Part shown: positions 43,963 through 53,046 of the stretch, one piece after another | How the letters are laid out: every line of letters begins with the position of its first letter | Position numbering within the stretch: position 1 is the stretch's first letter | NCBI RefSeq assembly: GCF_000227295.1 | Contig: NZ_JH165054.1 | Span: 1,238,550-1,302,549 of the forward strand | Origin: Cutibacterium avidum ATCC 25577 | GTDB lineage: Bacteria > Actinomycetota > Actinomycetes > Propionibacteriales > Propionibacteriaceae | Length of the DNA: 64,000 bases | Reading direction: 5' to 3' | Notes under the pieces: generated by a model | Seen by the model: the letters and a program-made list of their open reading frames with translations, nothing else | Told to the model about the DNA's origin: nothing | Databases searched by the model: none | Translations under genes and position numbers: made by a program

Positions 43963-45296
43963 CAACGCTGGCTCAGCGGGCCGATCTTCCGAGCTCCCAG
44001 CCTTCCCGGGTCGCAGTGTGGTTCGTGAAGTTCTTCCTCATCCTGCTGCCCTTCGCGTCGGCATGGGCCTCGACGATCACCATCGCCGGTCTGCCTCCGG
44101 TGCGGTTGCTGGTCGTCGTCCTGGTACTGGCCGCTCTGGCGGCGCGCCCACGGGTGGAGATCGTCTCCCAGGTCCTCATCGCCGTCGGCATGTTCTGGAT
44201 CGCGATGGGCCTGTTCCTCATGAGGGATGCTGAGAGCCTCAAGGAGAATCTGGGAGTTCTCGTCGGCCTGTTGACGATGATTTCCCTGACCCTCGTCGGC
44301 CACGGGCTGTCCTGGATCATCCTCATGTGCCGGGCCTGGCTCGGCGGCGTCATCATCGCGATCCTGCCCGGCTTGTTCGAGATTGCTACAGGAAAACACA
44401 TGCCCAACTATCGGTTGGGTGCCTCGGCCTATGTCCGCAGGACGGCGACCGATATCGCCTCCTTCATGGTCAACCCCAACCTCTTTGCCTACTTCATCAC
44501 TGCCGGCATGGTTGCCCTCATCGTCGGATGGCAGCTCGAGAAGGGCTGGCTGAAGTGGACGTACTTCATCGTCGCTCTCCTCGTGGCGCCGGTGACCTGG
44601 TTCACCGGGTCAAGACTCTGCATGGCAGCCTGTCTGGTGCTGTTGGCCTGGATGTGCGTGCGCTCTCGAGTTCTGACGATGATCGCAGCCATCGGGGTGT
44701 GCGTGGGCGCCATTTTCGTCATTGCCGCCGGGATGATTCCCCAACTCATCGACGCCTACAACACCTTCATCGTCAACCTCAACTCGAATTCCGGTCAGAC
44801 CCGTCTGCACCTGTACCAGAACGCCGGATGGCTGTTCGTGAACACCAAGGGCGTCGGCATTGGACCGGGTCGGTACACGGTGGAAGTGACCGCTGCGCCG
44901 TGGCGGACCTACGGCGCCATCGATCCGCACAACGGTTTCACCGAGGTCTTCGTCGGTTACGGCCTGCTCGTCGGCGTGGTCCTCGTCGCCCTGGCCCTGG
45001 CTGCTCTCATCGCAGCCATTCGCCGCGCCGGGGGGCATCCCGGCTACACCGAGACGATCCTGCTGCAGGCGGTGGGCGTGAGCCTGCTCCTCTGCCCGGT
45101 GCTGGCCATGGCCAACAGTTCGTACCTCAAGGCCCCGGCGGTCTGGTGCCAGATGGCCACCATTGCGCTGTGGTGCCAGTACCTGCTCAGGACCAGCCTC
45201 TCTCCGCGCAGATCTGTGAAGTACCATGTCGACGACCGGCGGCTTCCCCGTCGACGCCGAGTTCTGGCTCGAGCCATCTCTGCCGACCAGAAGTGA
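43959..45296 (+). CDS. O-antigen polymerase/ligase-like membrane protein (2 of 4)
   Basis: 445 residues with about eleven helices. The large loop has VGIGPGRYTVE and DPHNGFTEVFVGYG, the PHN motif of the Wzy_C/WaaL family. The region TDIASFMVNPNLFAYF in the middle resembles the matching part of the protein at 60897 (FPNPNYYALF). It overlaps the upstream glycosyltransferase (ATGA). Probably polymerises or ligates the glycan on the outer face of the membrane. Confidence 0.82.
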   Translation: MTTLAQRADLPSSQPSRVAVWFVKFFLILLPFASAWASTITIAGLPPVRLLVVVLVLAALAARPRVEIVSQVLIAVGMFWIAMGLFLMRDAESLKENLGVLVGLLTMISLTLVGHGLSWIILMCRAWLGGVIIAILPGLFEIATGKHMPNYRLGASAYVRRTATDIASFMVNPNLFAYFITAGMVALIVGWQLEKGWLKWTYFIVALLVAPVTWFTGSRLCMAACLVLLAWMCVRSRVLTMIAAIGVCVGAIFVIAAGMIPQLIDAYNTFIVNLNSNSGQTRLHLYQNAGWLFVNTKGVGIGPGRYTVEVTAAPWRTYGAIDPHNGFTEVFVGYGLLVGVVLVALALAALIAAIRRAGGHPGYTETILLQAVGVSLLLCPVLAMANSSYLKAPAVWCQMATIALWCQYLLRTSLSPRRSVKYHVDDRRLPRRRRVLARAISADQK

Positions 45297-45422
45297 GCCC
45301 CTTCCACATCTGAGGGCCAATGTCCTGTGGCGTGTTCGGCCTCCTGAGAGCGGGCCTGTCGGCGTCTTGTCCTGGGCGCGAGTACGCTGGACCCGATGCA
45401 ACCGGCATGAAAGGCGTCCCAC

Positions 45423-46040
45423 ATGGGTGAACCACGGATCATCGACACCGCCGATCTGGACGACGGTGTGACCATCGGCGACGGTTCGTCGATCTGGCAC
45501 CTCTCCCAAGTCCGCAGCGAAGCTGTCCTCGGACGCAACGTCGTGGTGGGCCGTGGTGCCTACATCGGCGAGGGTGTCCGCGTCGGCGACAACTGCAAGA
45601 TTCAGAATTACGCGCTGGTCTACGAGCCGGCGGAGCTGGAGGACGGGGTCTTCATCGGTCCGGCGGTGGTCCTCACCAATGACCACTTCCCCCGCGCCAT
45701 CAACCCCGACGGCTCCCTCAAGTCGGCTGACGACTGGGAGCAGGTGGGCGTGACCTGCAAGCGCGGCTGCGCCGTCGGTGCCCGCTCTGTGTGCGTCGCC
45801 CCCGTCACCATCGGTGAGTGGGCCACGGTGGCGGCCGGATCGGTCGTCACCAAGGATGTTCCGGCCTATGCCCTGGTGGCTGGTGTACCAGCTCGTCGAG
45901 TCAAGTGGGTGGGTCGTTCCGGCTTCCCGCTGGATCCCGACGGTGAGAACAAGTGGATCGACTCGCGAATCGGGGACCGGTTCGTCGAGGATCCCGAGAC
46001 CGACACGCTGACTCTCGTCAGCGAGGGCGAGCAGGCCTGA
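45423..46040 (+). CDS. wbpD: Hexapeptide-repeat N-acetyltransferase, WbpD/WlbB-like
   Basis: 205 residues with repeated left-handed beta-helix hexapeptides (VVVGRGAYIGEGVRVGDN, GSVVTKDVPAYALVAGVPAR). The block VLTNDHFPRAINPDG is characteristic of UDP-2-acetamido-3-amino-2,3-dideoxy-glucuronate N-acetyltransferases. It would acetylate the 3-amino group introduced by the aminotransferase encoded next. GAAAGG precedes the ATG. First of a three-gene set with wbpE and wbpB homologues. Confidence 0.85.
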   Translation: MGEPRIIDTADLDDGVTIGDGSSIWHLSQVRSEAVLGRNVVVGRGAYIGEGVRVGDNCKIQNYALVYEPAELEDGVFIGPAVVLTNDHFPRAINPDGSLKSADDWEQVGVTCKRGCAVGARSVCVAPVTIGEWATVAAGSVVTKDVPAYALVAGVPARRVKWVGRSGFPLDPDGENKWIDSRIGDRFVEDPETDTLTLVSEGEQA

Positions 46041-46131
46041 GGTCGTCGTCCCCCCAACCCAAGTACCCCTTCGTGGGTGCCACGGCGCCCACAAACCGGA
46101 CATCGTGTCCGAACAGTTAGGAGCTTTCAAC

Positions 46132-47244
46132 GTGACTGCCCAGTTCATTCCACCTGCCAAGCCGATCCTCGGTGATGACGAGCGCAAGGCCGTCGACGAG
46201 GTCATCGCCTCCGGCATGGTCGCCCAGGGCCCCCAGGTCCACTCCTTCGAGGAGGAGTTCTCCTCCCAGGTCGTCGACGGGGTCCATTGCGTGGCCGTCA
46301 ACTCGGGCACCTCGGCCCTGCACATTGGTCTGCTGGCCTCCGGCATTGGTGAGGGTGACGAGGTCATCGTCCCTTCCTTCACCTTCGCCGCCACCGGCAA
46401 CTCCGTCGCCCTGTCCGGCGCCAAGCCGGTCTTCGCCGACGTCGACCCGGTGACCTTCAACCTGGATCCGGCCTCCATCGAGGCCTCCATCACCGACAAG
46501 ACTGCCGCGATCATGCCGGTGCACCTCTACGGACTGCCGGCCAACATGCCTGAGATCCTCAAGATCGCCGAGAAGCACGGCCTCAGGGTCTTCGAGGACT
46601 GCGCCCAGGCTCACGCCGCCAGCATCGACGGCAAGCACGTCGGTACCTTCGGTACCTTCGGCGCCTTCTCCTTCTACCCGACCAAGAACATGACCTCGGG
46701 TGAGGGTGGCATGATCACCACCTCCGACCCGGAGGTCGCTCGCGAGGCTGCCATGCTCCGCAACCAGGGCATGGAGAAGCGCTACGCCAATGAGTACGTC
46801 GGTCTCAACAACCGCATGACCGACATTCACGCCTCCATCGGTCGTGTTCAGCTCACCAAGCTGGCCGGCTGGACGAAGACCCGTCAGGAGAACGCGGCCT
46901 TCCTGTCGAAGAACATCACCGAGGCCGTCACCCCGGTCGTTCCCGAGAGCTACGTGCACGTGTATCACCAGTACACGATCCGTCTCGAGGGAGCCACCGG
47001 CGAGGAGCGCGACCGCTTCGTCACCGCCCTCAAGGAGGAGCACCAGGTCGGCTCGGGGGTCTACTACCCGATTCCGAACCACCGTCTGCCCTCGCTGGCC
47101 CCGTACGCCCCGGGCCTCGAGCTGCCGAACACCGAGAAGGTTGCCGCAGAGTGCGTCTCGCTGCCGGTTCACCCCTCGCTGTCCCAGGCCGACCTCGAGC
47201 GCATCGTCGCCGCTGTCAACACTTGCGCGAAGGCAGGTGCCTGA
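46132..47244 (+). CDS. wbpE: DegT/DnrJ/EryC1 aminotransferase, WbpE-like
   Basis: 370 residues. PLP-binding Lys in FSFYPTKNMTSGEGGM near residue 184, nucleotide-sugar aminotransferase blocks HLYGLPANM and EDCAQAHAA. It transfers an amino group to the 3-keto sugar made by the WbpB-type oxidoreductase encoded just downstream. GTG at 46132 is chosen because AGGAG lies 9 nt upstream; a longer frame starting at 46105 lacks such a site. The stop overlaps the wbpB start by one base. Confidence 0.9.
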   Translation: MTAQFIPPAKPILGDDERKAVDEVIASGMVAQGPQVHSFEEEFSSQVVDGVHCVAVNSGTSALHIGLLASGIGEGDEVIVPSFTFAATGNSVALSGAKPVFADVDPVTFNLDPASIEASITDKTAAIMPVHLYGLPANMPEILKIAEKHGLRVFEDCAQAHAASIDGKHVGTFGTFGAFSFYPTKNMTSGEGGMITTSDPEVAREAAMLRNQGMEKRYANEYVGLNNRMTDIHASIGRVQLTKLAGWTKTRQENAAFLSKNITEAVTPVVPESYVHVYHQYTIRLEGATGEERDRFVTALKEEHQVGSGVYYPIPNHRLPSLAPYAPGLELPNTEKVAAECVSLPVHPSLSQADLERIVAAVNTCAKAGA

Positions 47245-48236
47245 TGGCGAATCTGCGTGCCGGCATGGTCGGCATCGGGTCGATGGGCAAGAACCACGTC
47301 CGCAACCTGCGCGCCATCGACGGGGTCGACCTGGTCGCGATTGCGGACGCCTCCGGCAAGGACCCATTCGGGGTCGCCGGTGACCTGCCCGTCCTGCCCG
47401 ACGTCGACGCGGTCATCGAGGCCGGAGTCGACTACTGCGTCGTCGCGGCCCCGACCAAGTTCCACGAGGAGATCGGTCTCAAGCTGGCCGAGGCGGGGGT
47501 CCACGCCCTCATCGAGAAGCCGCTGGCCTACGACACGGCCGCCGCCACCCGTCTGGCCAAGGCCTTCGAGAGCAAGGGTCTCATTGGTGCCGTCGGTCAC
47601 ATCGAGCGGTACAACCCGGCCCTGCAGTCGCTGCGCAAGCGTCTGGAGAACGGCGACCTCGGCGACCTCTACCAGGTGGCCACCCGTCGTCAGGGTCCGT
47701 TCCCGGCCCGTATCGCCGACGTCGGCGTCGTCAAGGACCTCGCCAGCCACGACATCGACCTCACCGCCTGGGTCACCCAGCGTGAGTTCGAGCTGGTTGC
47801 CGCCCGTACCATGTTCAAGGCTGGCCGGGACTACGAGGACATGGTCTCGGCGACCTGCCAGCTCTCCGATGGGCTCATGAGCAACCACCTCGTCAACTGG
47901 CTGACCCCGACCAAGGAACGTCGCACCTTCGTGACCGGCGAGAAGGGCATGTTCATCGCGGACACCCTGACCGCTGATCTCACCTTCTACTCCAACGCCA
48001 AGGTTGCGACGGTGTGGGATGACATCGCCAACTTCCGTGGCGTTGCCGAGGGTGACGTCACCAGGTTCGCGATCCCGAAGCCCGAGCCGCTGCGCACCGA
48101 GCACGAGAACTTCCGTGACGCCGTGCTGGGCAAGGAGTCCGACATCGTGACGATGACCCAGGGCGCCAAGGTCGTCCAGGTCTGCGAGGCAATGATCAAC
48201 TCCGCCGCCTCCGGGGAGTTCGTCAAGATCTCCTGA
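47244..48236 (+). CDS. wbpB: Gfo/Idh/MocA oxidoreductase, WbpB-like
   Basis: 330 residues: Rossmann motif GMVGIGSMGKNH near residue 7, the family EKPLAYD motif near 94 and a C-terminal beta-sheet domain (SHDIDLTAW). WbpB-type enzymes oxidise C3 of UDP-GlcNAcA to give the 3-keto sugar for the aminotransferase. One-base overlap with wbpE (TGATG) implies coupling. A strong hairpin terminator follows. Confidence 0.88.
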   Translation: MANLRAGMVGIGSMGKNHVRNLRAIDGVDLVAIADASGKDPFGVAGDLPVLPDVDAVIEAGVDYCVVAAPTKFHEEIGLKLAEAGVHALIEKPLAYDTAAATRLAKAFESKGLIGAVGHIERYNPALQSLRKRLENGDLGDLYQVATRRQGPFPARIADVGVVKDLASHDIDLTAWVTQREFELVAARTMFKAGRDYEDMVSATCQLSDGLMSNHLVNWLTPTKERRTFVTGEKGMFIADTLTADLTFYSNAKVATVWDDIANFRGVAEGDVTRFAIPKPEPLRTEHENFRDAVLGKESDIVTMTQGAKVVQVCEAMINSAASGEFVKIS

Positions 48237-48249
48237 CACATCGGTCATG

Positions 48250-48280
48250 ATCGGGCCGGGCCGTCGAGGCCCGGCCCGAT
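48250..48280 (+). terminator. Terminator after the wbpD-E-B set
   Basis: A 13-bp perfect GC-rich stem (ATCGGGCCGGGCC with its complement) around a 5-nt loop, 13 bp past the oxidoreductase stop. Only a short T stretch (TTGCGTT) follows. Confidence 0.75.
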
Positions 48281-48343
48281 TGCGTTCACCGACGCGTTCG
48301 GCCTGGGTCGAGCGGCCGAGTCTCCAACGGCCTCGAGGGTAGG

Positions 48344-49711
48344 ATGGCTGGCATCTTTGGTCACCACGAATTCCCTCACGGCCTGCGGGCCGTGGCATCG
48401 CGCTCGGTAGACCCCGCTCAGTGGTTCAGCGGGGCGGCCGAGGTCGTCGTCGCATGTCTTTTCCTCACGTGTACCTATGTCACGGTGGACCAGCCACTCT
48501 TCGACAATGGCGCGTGCCCACTGGTGCTCCCGCTCTTCGCGGTGGCTGCCGTGGCGCTGGAAGTGTTGTGCATCGTCAGGGATGCACGGGGGATACCGAC
48601 TCCGCGGGAGTGGACCCGTCCCCTCACCATCGTGGTGTGCAGCTTCCTGGCACTGCTGGCCTGGGCTGCGGCCTCGATCCCCTTCCATGACCATGTCGTC
48701 TATGACTTTTCCATGGGGGTCATCAGGGGCCTGCCGCTCTATGCCCTCGTCGTGCCCCTGGCCGAGGCGACGATGACGATTCTCGTCGCTGTCTTCGCCT
48801 GCCGACTCATCGTGGTGGAGAACCTCGAGGGAGCGCTGTGGAGACTGTCCGTTCTGATGGCGATCGCGAACCCAATTGGGCTCGTCAACGAATACTCAGC
48901 AGGTCATACGACGGGATGGCGGGTTGCCACCAAGCTCGGTGGGGCCGCGATCTGTCACGTGGTGCTGATCCTCGCCGTGGCTGTCGCTGTCGACGCCGTC
49001 ATCCGGAACCGTCACCGGATCATCTCGAGCGTGGCCGTCGTCAGTCACCTGGCCTGCTTGGCGGTGTCCGGGTCCCGTGCCGGGATCATCTGCCTGGCCC
49101 TGTTCATCCTCGGTCTGGTTCTCCTCGGACGCTCTCACCGCAGGAGGAGCCGTGAGCAATGGACCATCCTCGCGGCCCTGGGGATAGTGGTGGCCGGAGT
49201 TGCCATTTGGTTCGTCTCGACGGTGCGGACGGGGTCTCTGGTGGATCCGGCGAGGGCGAGGACCTGGGCCTTGGCGGGACACGTCGTCCTCGAGTCACCG
49301 GGTCGTTTCCTAATGGGAACCGGCTATGGGACCATCTGGCCGTGGTTCGTCCTTGAGTCCACTTTCATGCCCGGGTCCTCCCATGGGATGCGCCAGACCC
49401 TGTACGGCTACAGTCTTCCGCACGCTCACAGTCTGGTCGCCCAGGTGCTGGGGGAGCTCGGGGCGATTGGCCTCATCCTGCTGCTGGTCTCCCTGGGCAC
49501 TGTCATCGCGGTGTGCATCAAGGGGATTCGCGGACACTTCCCGGTGTTGTGCCTCGGGGTGCTCGCGACGATCCCGGCCTTCCTGATGGACACCTACCTC
49601 ATCAAGAACTTCCCGATCGCGCTGTTCTGGTGGTTCTTCACGCTGGTCGTCTGCCGGCTCGTGACGACCACGGGGAAGGATGACCGCGAGGAAGTGTCCG
49701 TCGACCACTGA
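48344..49711 (+). CDS. O-antigen polymerase/ligase-like membrane protein (3 of 4)
   Basis: 455 residues with about eleven helices and a large loop GTGYGTIWPWFVLE followed by LPHAHSLVAQVLGELG. The loop resembles that of the gene at 39769, including the DTYLIKNF end motif, so the two are probably paralogues from an old duplication. It has its own short leader after a terminator. GGTAGG precedes the ATG. Probably a polysaccharide polymerase or ligase. Confidence 0.8.
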   Translation: MAGIFGHHEFPHGLRAVASRSVDPAQWFSGAAEVVVACLFLTCTYVTVDQPLFDNGACPLVLPLFAVAAVALEVLCIVRDARGIPTPREWTRPLTIVVCSFLALLAWAAASIPFHDHVVYDFSMGVIRGLPLYALVVPLAEATMTILVAVFACRLIVVENLEGALWRLSVLMAIANPIGLVNEYSAGHTTGWRVATKLGGAAICHVVLILAVAVAVDAVIRNRHRIISSVAVVSHLACLAVSGSRAGIICLALFILGLVLLGRSHRRRSREQWTILAALGIVVAGVAIWFVSTVRTGSLVDPARARTWALAGHVVLESPGRFLMGTGYGTIWPWFVLESTFMPGSSHGMRQTLYGYSLPHAHSLVAQVLGELGAIGLILLLVSLGTVIAVCIKGIRGHFPVLCLGVLATIPAFLMDTYLIKNFPIALFWWFFTLVVCRLVTTTGKDDREEVSVDH

Positions 49712-49852
49712 TTCGCGCGGGAAATTGTGTGCTCAGCCGTGATTCTTTCCGGGGCGAGTCAGCGGATGGTACGGCTGCGTACTAGCCTGAACCCGTCGTC
49801 AATCCATATTAGTGACGATGACGTCGCCAGGTCATGGATGTCGATGCCGCGC

Positions 49853-49922
49853 CCGGGCAGGTAGTTTTCCAGGTTGCCGGGAGGTTTTGAACCCGCCATC
49901 CGGACGGATTCGTGATGCCCGG
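49853..49922 (+). promoter_or_regulatory. Structured 5' leader of the peptide transporter gene
   Basis: CCGGGCA (49853-49859) pairs with TGCCCGG (49916-49922). Inside are CCGG/CCGG and GGTT-TTG-AACC pairings. Parts (CCAGGT, GAACCCG) resemble the element at 51662. No known riboswitch consensus was recognised. The rest of 49712-49946 shows no gene. Confidence 0.35.
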
Positions 49923-49946
49923 ACCATGGGGAAAGGAAAGGATCAG

Positions 49947-51548
49947 ATGTCCCTCGAGCCGCTCGCCGCCGATGCCGAAGGCGTTACCGCAGTTGGAAGA
50001 GCGAGGGGGTTCAGACCCAAGCACTTGGTGACCGGCCCCTCACGCGACGACAAGTCATTCCTCGGACATCCGGGCGGACTGCCGTGGATGCTCCAGGTCG
50101 AGATGTGGGAGCGATTCTCCTGGTTCGGGATGCGGGCCATCCTCGTCTACTTCATCACCGACACCTTGGCAAATGGCGGCCTCGGGCTGCCGGTCAATGC
50201 CGGTCAGGTGGTCATGGCCTCCTATGGCGCTGCGGTGCTGCTCATGACGATTCCCGGCGGTATCTTCGCCGACCGGATTCTCGGGCCGTGGGTCTCCACC
50301 CTGTGGGGCGGTCTCATCATCATGACCGGTCACGTCATCCTGGCGATACCTCAGGCGGTGACGTCGTGGATCGGCCTTGTCTGCATCGCCATCGGTACCG
50401 GTTTCATCAAGCCGAATCTGTCGACGGTCGTCGGTGGCCTCTATGACGATGGCGATCCGCGTCGTGACCAAGGCTTCTTGTACTTCTACATGTCGATCAA
50501 CATCGGCTCCCTCATCGCTCCGCTCATCACCGGTCTGCTCAAGGACCACTACGGGTACCACATCGGATTCATCGCGGCAGCCATCGGTATGGCCCTGGCC
50601 CTCGTGGCTTTCATCCATGGTCGTTCCAAGCTGCGCGACTTCGCCTTTGACATTCCCAATCCGCTCGCCCCAGGTGAGGGGCGCCGGATGGTGCTCAGGA
50701 CCCTGGGAATCATCGCGATTGGTGCTGTGCTCGTCATCGGGTTCAAGGCGTTGCTGGGCGAGTGGACTTCGGCCATCGCTTACTCGCTGTTCACCTTCGC
50801 CACCGTGACAGCCCTGGGGTACTTCTTGACGATGTTCCGCTCCTCGAAGGTCACCGAGCGGGAGCGTGGTCACCTGTGGGCCTTCGTCCCGCTGTGGGTG
50901 GGGCAGGTGCTCTTCGTCATGATCTTCGAGCAGGCAGCCGGGAAGATGGCCACCTTCGCCAAGGCCAACACCGACGGTCACATCGCCGGTTCCGCCCTTC
51001 TCAAGCCGGAGCAGTACCAGATGATCAACCCGGCCGCCGTACTCATCCTTGCCGGTCTGTTGGGCATGTGGTTCCGAAGGAGGGAGGGGAAGTTCCCCAA
51101 CACCCCGCAGAAGTTCGCGATCTCGGTGTTCATCATCGGGCTGACCGCCCTCATGATGGGATTCGGCTTCCAGAGCTGGCCAGGCGGGGACAAGCTCGCG
51201 CCGTGGTGGTTCCTGGCCGTCGTCTTCGTCATTCAGACCGTCGCCGAGTTGTTCATGAACCCGATTGGCCTCTCGACGGCCACCAAGCTGGCCCCGAAGA
51301 AGTTCGCATCCCAGAACATGACTCTGTGGTTGCTGGCTGCGGCCTGCGGTCAGGGCCTGGCATCGGTGACGATCGAGCGCACGAAGAATCTTGGTGACGT
51401 GGTGTTCTACTACGGTCTGGGCATCGTGACGATCGTCGTCGCGGCCGTGCTCTTCGCCATCGCCCCGTGGACCCAGTCGAAGATGGAGGACGTCGATCAG
51501 GTGTGCCACGAGGATGCCGGGGTCACCCCGGAATCTGAAGGCCACTGA
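49947..51548 (+). CDS. Proton-dependent oligopeptide transporter (POT/PTR2 family)
   Basis: 533 residues with about 14 membrane helices. It has the PTR2 signature EMWERFSWFGMRAILVYF near residues 52-69 (ExxER motif for proton coupling) and FYMSINIGSLIAPLITG near 178-194. It imports di- and tripeptides with protons. The ATG at 49947 follows AAAGGA; an upstream ATG at 49926 in the same frame lacks a ribosome-binding site. Monocistronic, with a leader hairpin upstream and a hairpin terminator downstream. Confidence 0.92.
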   Translation: MSLEPLAADAEGVTAVGRARGFRPKHLVTGPSRDDKSFLGHPGGLPWMLQVEMWERFSWFGMRAILVYFITDTLANGGLGLPVNAGQVVMASYGAAVLLMTIPGGIFADRILGPWVSTLWGGLIIMTGHVILAIPQAVTSWIGLVCIAIGTGFIKPNLSTVVGGLYDDGDPRRDQGFLYFYMSINIGSLIAPLITGLLKDHYGYHIGFIAAAIGMALALVAFIHGRSKLRDFAFDIPNPLAPGEGRRMVLRTLGIIAIGAVLVIGFKALLGEWTSAIAYSLFTFATVTALGYFLTMFRSSKVTERERGHLWAFVPLWVGQVLFVMIFEQAAGKMATFAKANTDGHIAGSALLKPEQYQMINPAAVLILAGLLGMWFRRREGKFPNTPQKFAISVFIIGLTALMMGFGFQSWPGGDKLAPWWFLAVVFVIQTVAELFMNPIGLSTATKLAPKKFASQNMTLWLLAAACGQGLASVTIERTKNLGDVVFYYGLGIVTIVVAAVLFAIAPWTQSKMEDVDQVCHEDAGVTPESEGH

Positions 51549-51570
51549 ATCTGAAAGCTACTGATTCGTC

Positions 51571-51600
51571 GGTGGGGCCCGTCCGGTGGGGCGGGTCCCA
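51571..51600 (+). terminator. Terminator after the peptide transporter
   Basis: A 10-bp stem (GTGGGGCCCG with CGGGTCCCAC, one G-U pair) and a 10-nt loop, 22 bp past the stop. No strong T-run. The stop region just before contains a 16-bp imperfect tandem duplication (51533-51564). Confidence 0.55.
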
Positions 51601-51661
51601 CGTCGTGTTGGTGGTCCGTGTCGACCCGGTTCTGTGTCAGAGGCACCTTGGCAGAGGTACT

Positions 51662-51753
51662 TTCACCGTGTGTGGTGATCGGGTTGCTGACAGCTCCTGG
51701 TGCTATCCCAGGTGGCAGTCGACGGGTTCAGAACCCGATCTTCCACCAGCGTC
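51662..51753 (+). repeat. Structured repeat element, copy A
   Basis: GATCGGGTT (51677-51685) pairs with AACCCGATC (51732-51740), extended by TGGTG/CACCA. Inside, CCTGG/CCAGG forms a smaller hairpin. It matches the element at 57382-57476 (minus strand), sharing CACCGTGTGTGGTG, GGGTTGCTGAC and CAGGTGGCAG. It lies in the leader of the FAD reductase gene, in sense orientation. Confidence 0.7.
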
Positions 51754-51862
51754 TTGGCTCGGTGCGAAAGCCAGCCGTGAACCCTCGAAGGGACGCTGAG
51801 GGCTGATAAACGTGGTTTGTGTACGCATCGTTTCGACGATGAACCCAACCTTGGGAGCACAC

Positions 51863-53023
51863 ATGACGACGTACCAGTACCTCATCATCGGCGGCGGAAT
51901 GGCCGCCGACTCAGCCGCCCACGGCATCCGCGAGATTGACAAGGACGGGTCGATCGCCATCCTCAGCGCCGACGTTGATTCGCCGTACCCCCGCCCTGCC
52001 CTCAGCAAGAAGCTGTGGACCGATCCCGAGTTCACCTGGGACAAGACCGACCTCGCCACTGCCGCCGACACCGGTGCCGAGTTGCGCCTCGACACCGAGG
52101 TCCTCAGCATCGATCGCGATGCGAAGACCGTTCTGGTCGGTTCAGGTCAGGTTTTCGGCTACCAGAAGCTGCTGCTCGTCACCGGCCTGACCCCGTCGCG
52201 CATCGACGATGACGGAGACGCCGTTCTCTACTTCCGATCCGCTCGTGACTACCAGAAACTGCGTGCCCTGGCCCAGCCTGGTCATCATTTGGTGATCATC
52301 GGTGGCGGATACATCGGCGCCGAGCTCGCCGCCGCCCTCGTCCAGCAGGGCTGCGAGGTCAGCCTCGTCACACCCGACCCGATCCTGGGCGGTTCCCAGT
52401 TCCCGGCCCAGATCGCGTCGGAGTACCAGAAGCTCTTCGCCGATGCCGGAGTCCACCTCGTCACCGGGCATCGTGTCTCCTCGGTGCGCAAGCACGAGAA
52501 CGCCGAGGTCGCCCTGGACGACGGCATCATCCTCGAGGCTGACGACGTCGTCGCCGGTCTGGGGGCGACTCCCGTCACCAACCTGGCCGAGGACGCCGGT
52601 CTCACCGTCGACAACGGCGTGGTCGTCGACGAGTACCTGCGCACCGACGACCCCGCCATCTGGGCAGCTGGCGACATCGCGAACTACCCGGACTCGGTGC
52701 TGGGCCGCACCCGCGTCGAGCACGTCGACAACGCCACCATGATGGGCAAGGCAGCGGGCCGCTCGATGGCCGGTTCGGACACCCCCTACACCCACACCCC
52801 GATGATGTACTCGCAGGTGTTCGGGGTTCGCTGGGAGGCCGTTGGCGCTCTCGACGCCAGCCTTCAGACCACCTCGGTGGAGGTCGGGGACGGCCAGGTC
52901 GTCTACTACCTCAAGGACGGAAAGCCGGTCGGCGTCCTGCTGTGGAACCTGCCTGGGCGAACCGACGAGGCCGTCAAGGTGCTTGCCGACCCGCCCGAGG
53001 ACCTCTCGGACGCCATCAACTGA
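51863..53023 (+). CDS. FAD-dependent pyridine nucleotide-disulfide-type reductase (ferredoxin-reductase-like)
   Basis: 386 residues. Two dinucleotide-binding motifs: FAD at IIGGGMAADSAA near residue 8 and NAD(P)H at IIGGGYIGAELAA near 150. A conserved WAAGDIA near 270 binds the FAD. No redox-active CxxC pair is seen, so it resembles ferredoxin/rubredoxin reductases or AIF-like proteins rather than thioredoxin reductase. GGGAG precedes the ATG. The SDR gene follows after 23 bp, probably in the same transcript. Its electron partner is unknown. Confidence 0.85.
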   Translation: MTTYQYLIIGGGMAADSAAHGIREIDKDGSIAILSADVDSPYPRPALSKKLWTDPEFTWDKTDLATAADTGAELRLDTEVLSIDRDAKTVLVGSGQVFGYQKLLLVTGLTPSRIDDDGDAVLYFRSARDYQKLRALAQPGHHLVIIGGGYIGAELAAALVQQGCEVSLVTPDPILGGSQFPAQIASEYQKLFADAGVHLVTGHRVSSVRKHENAEVALDDGIILEADDVVAGLGATPVTNLAEDAGLTVDNGVVVDEYLRTDDPAIWAAGDIANYPDSVLGRTRVEHVDNATMMGKAAGRSMAGSDTPYTHTPMMYSQVFGVRWEAVGALDASLQTTSVEVGDGQVVYYLKDGKPVGVLLWNLPGRTDEAVKVLADPPEDLSDAIN

Positions 53024-53046
53024 CTTCTACCACAGGAGACAACATC

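Noticed and set aside
44610-46514. Long minus-strand open frame across the polymerase-like and acetyltransferase genes
   Set aside because: It crosses two clear sense genes and their intergenic region, has no recognisable domain, and its composition is that of a reversed GC-rich frame.
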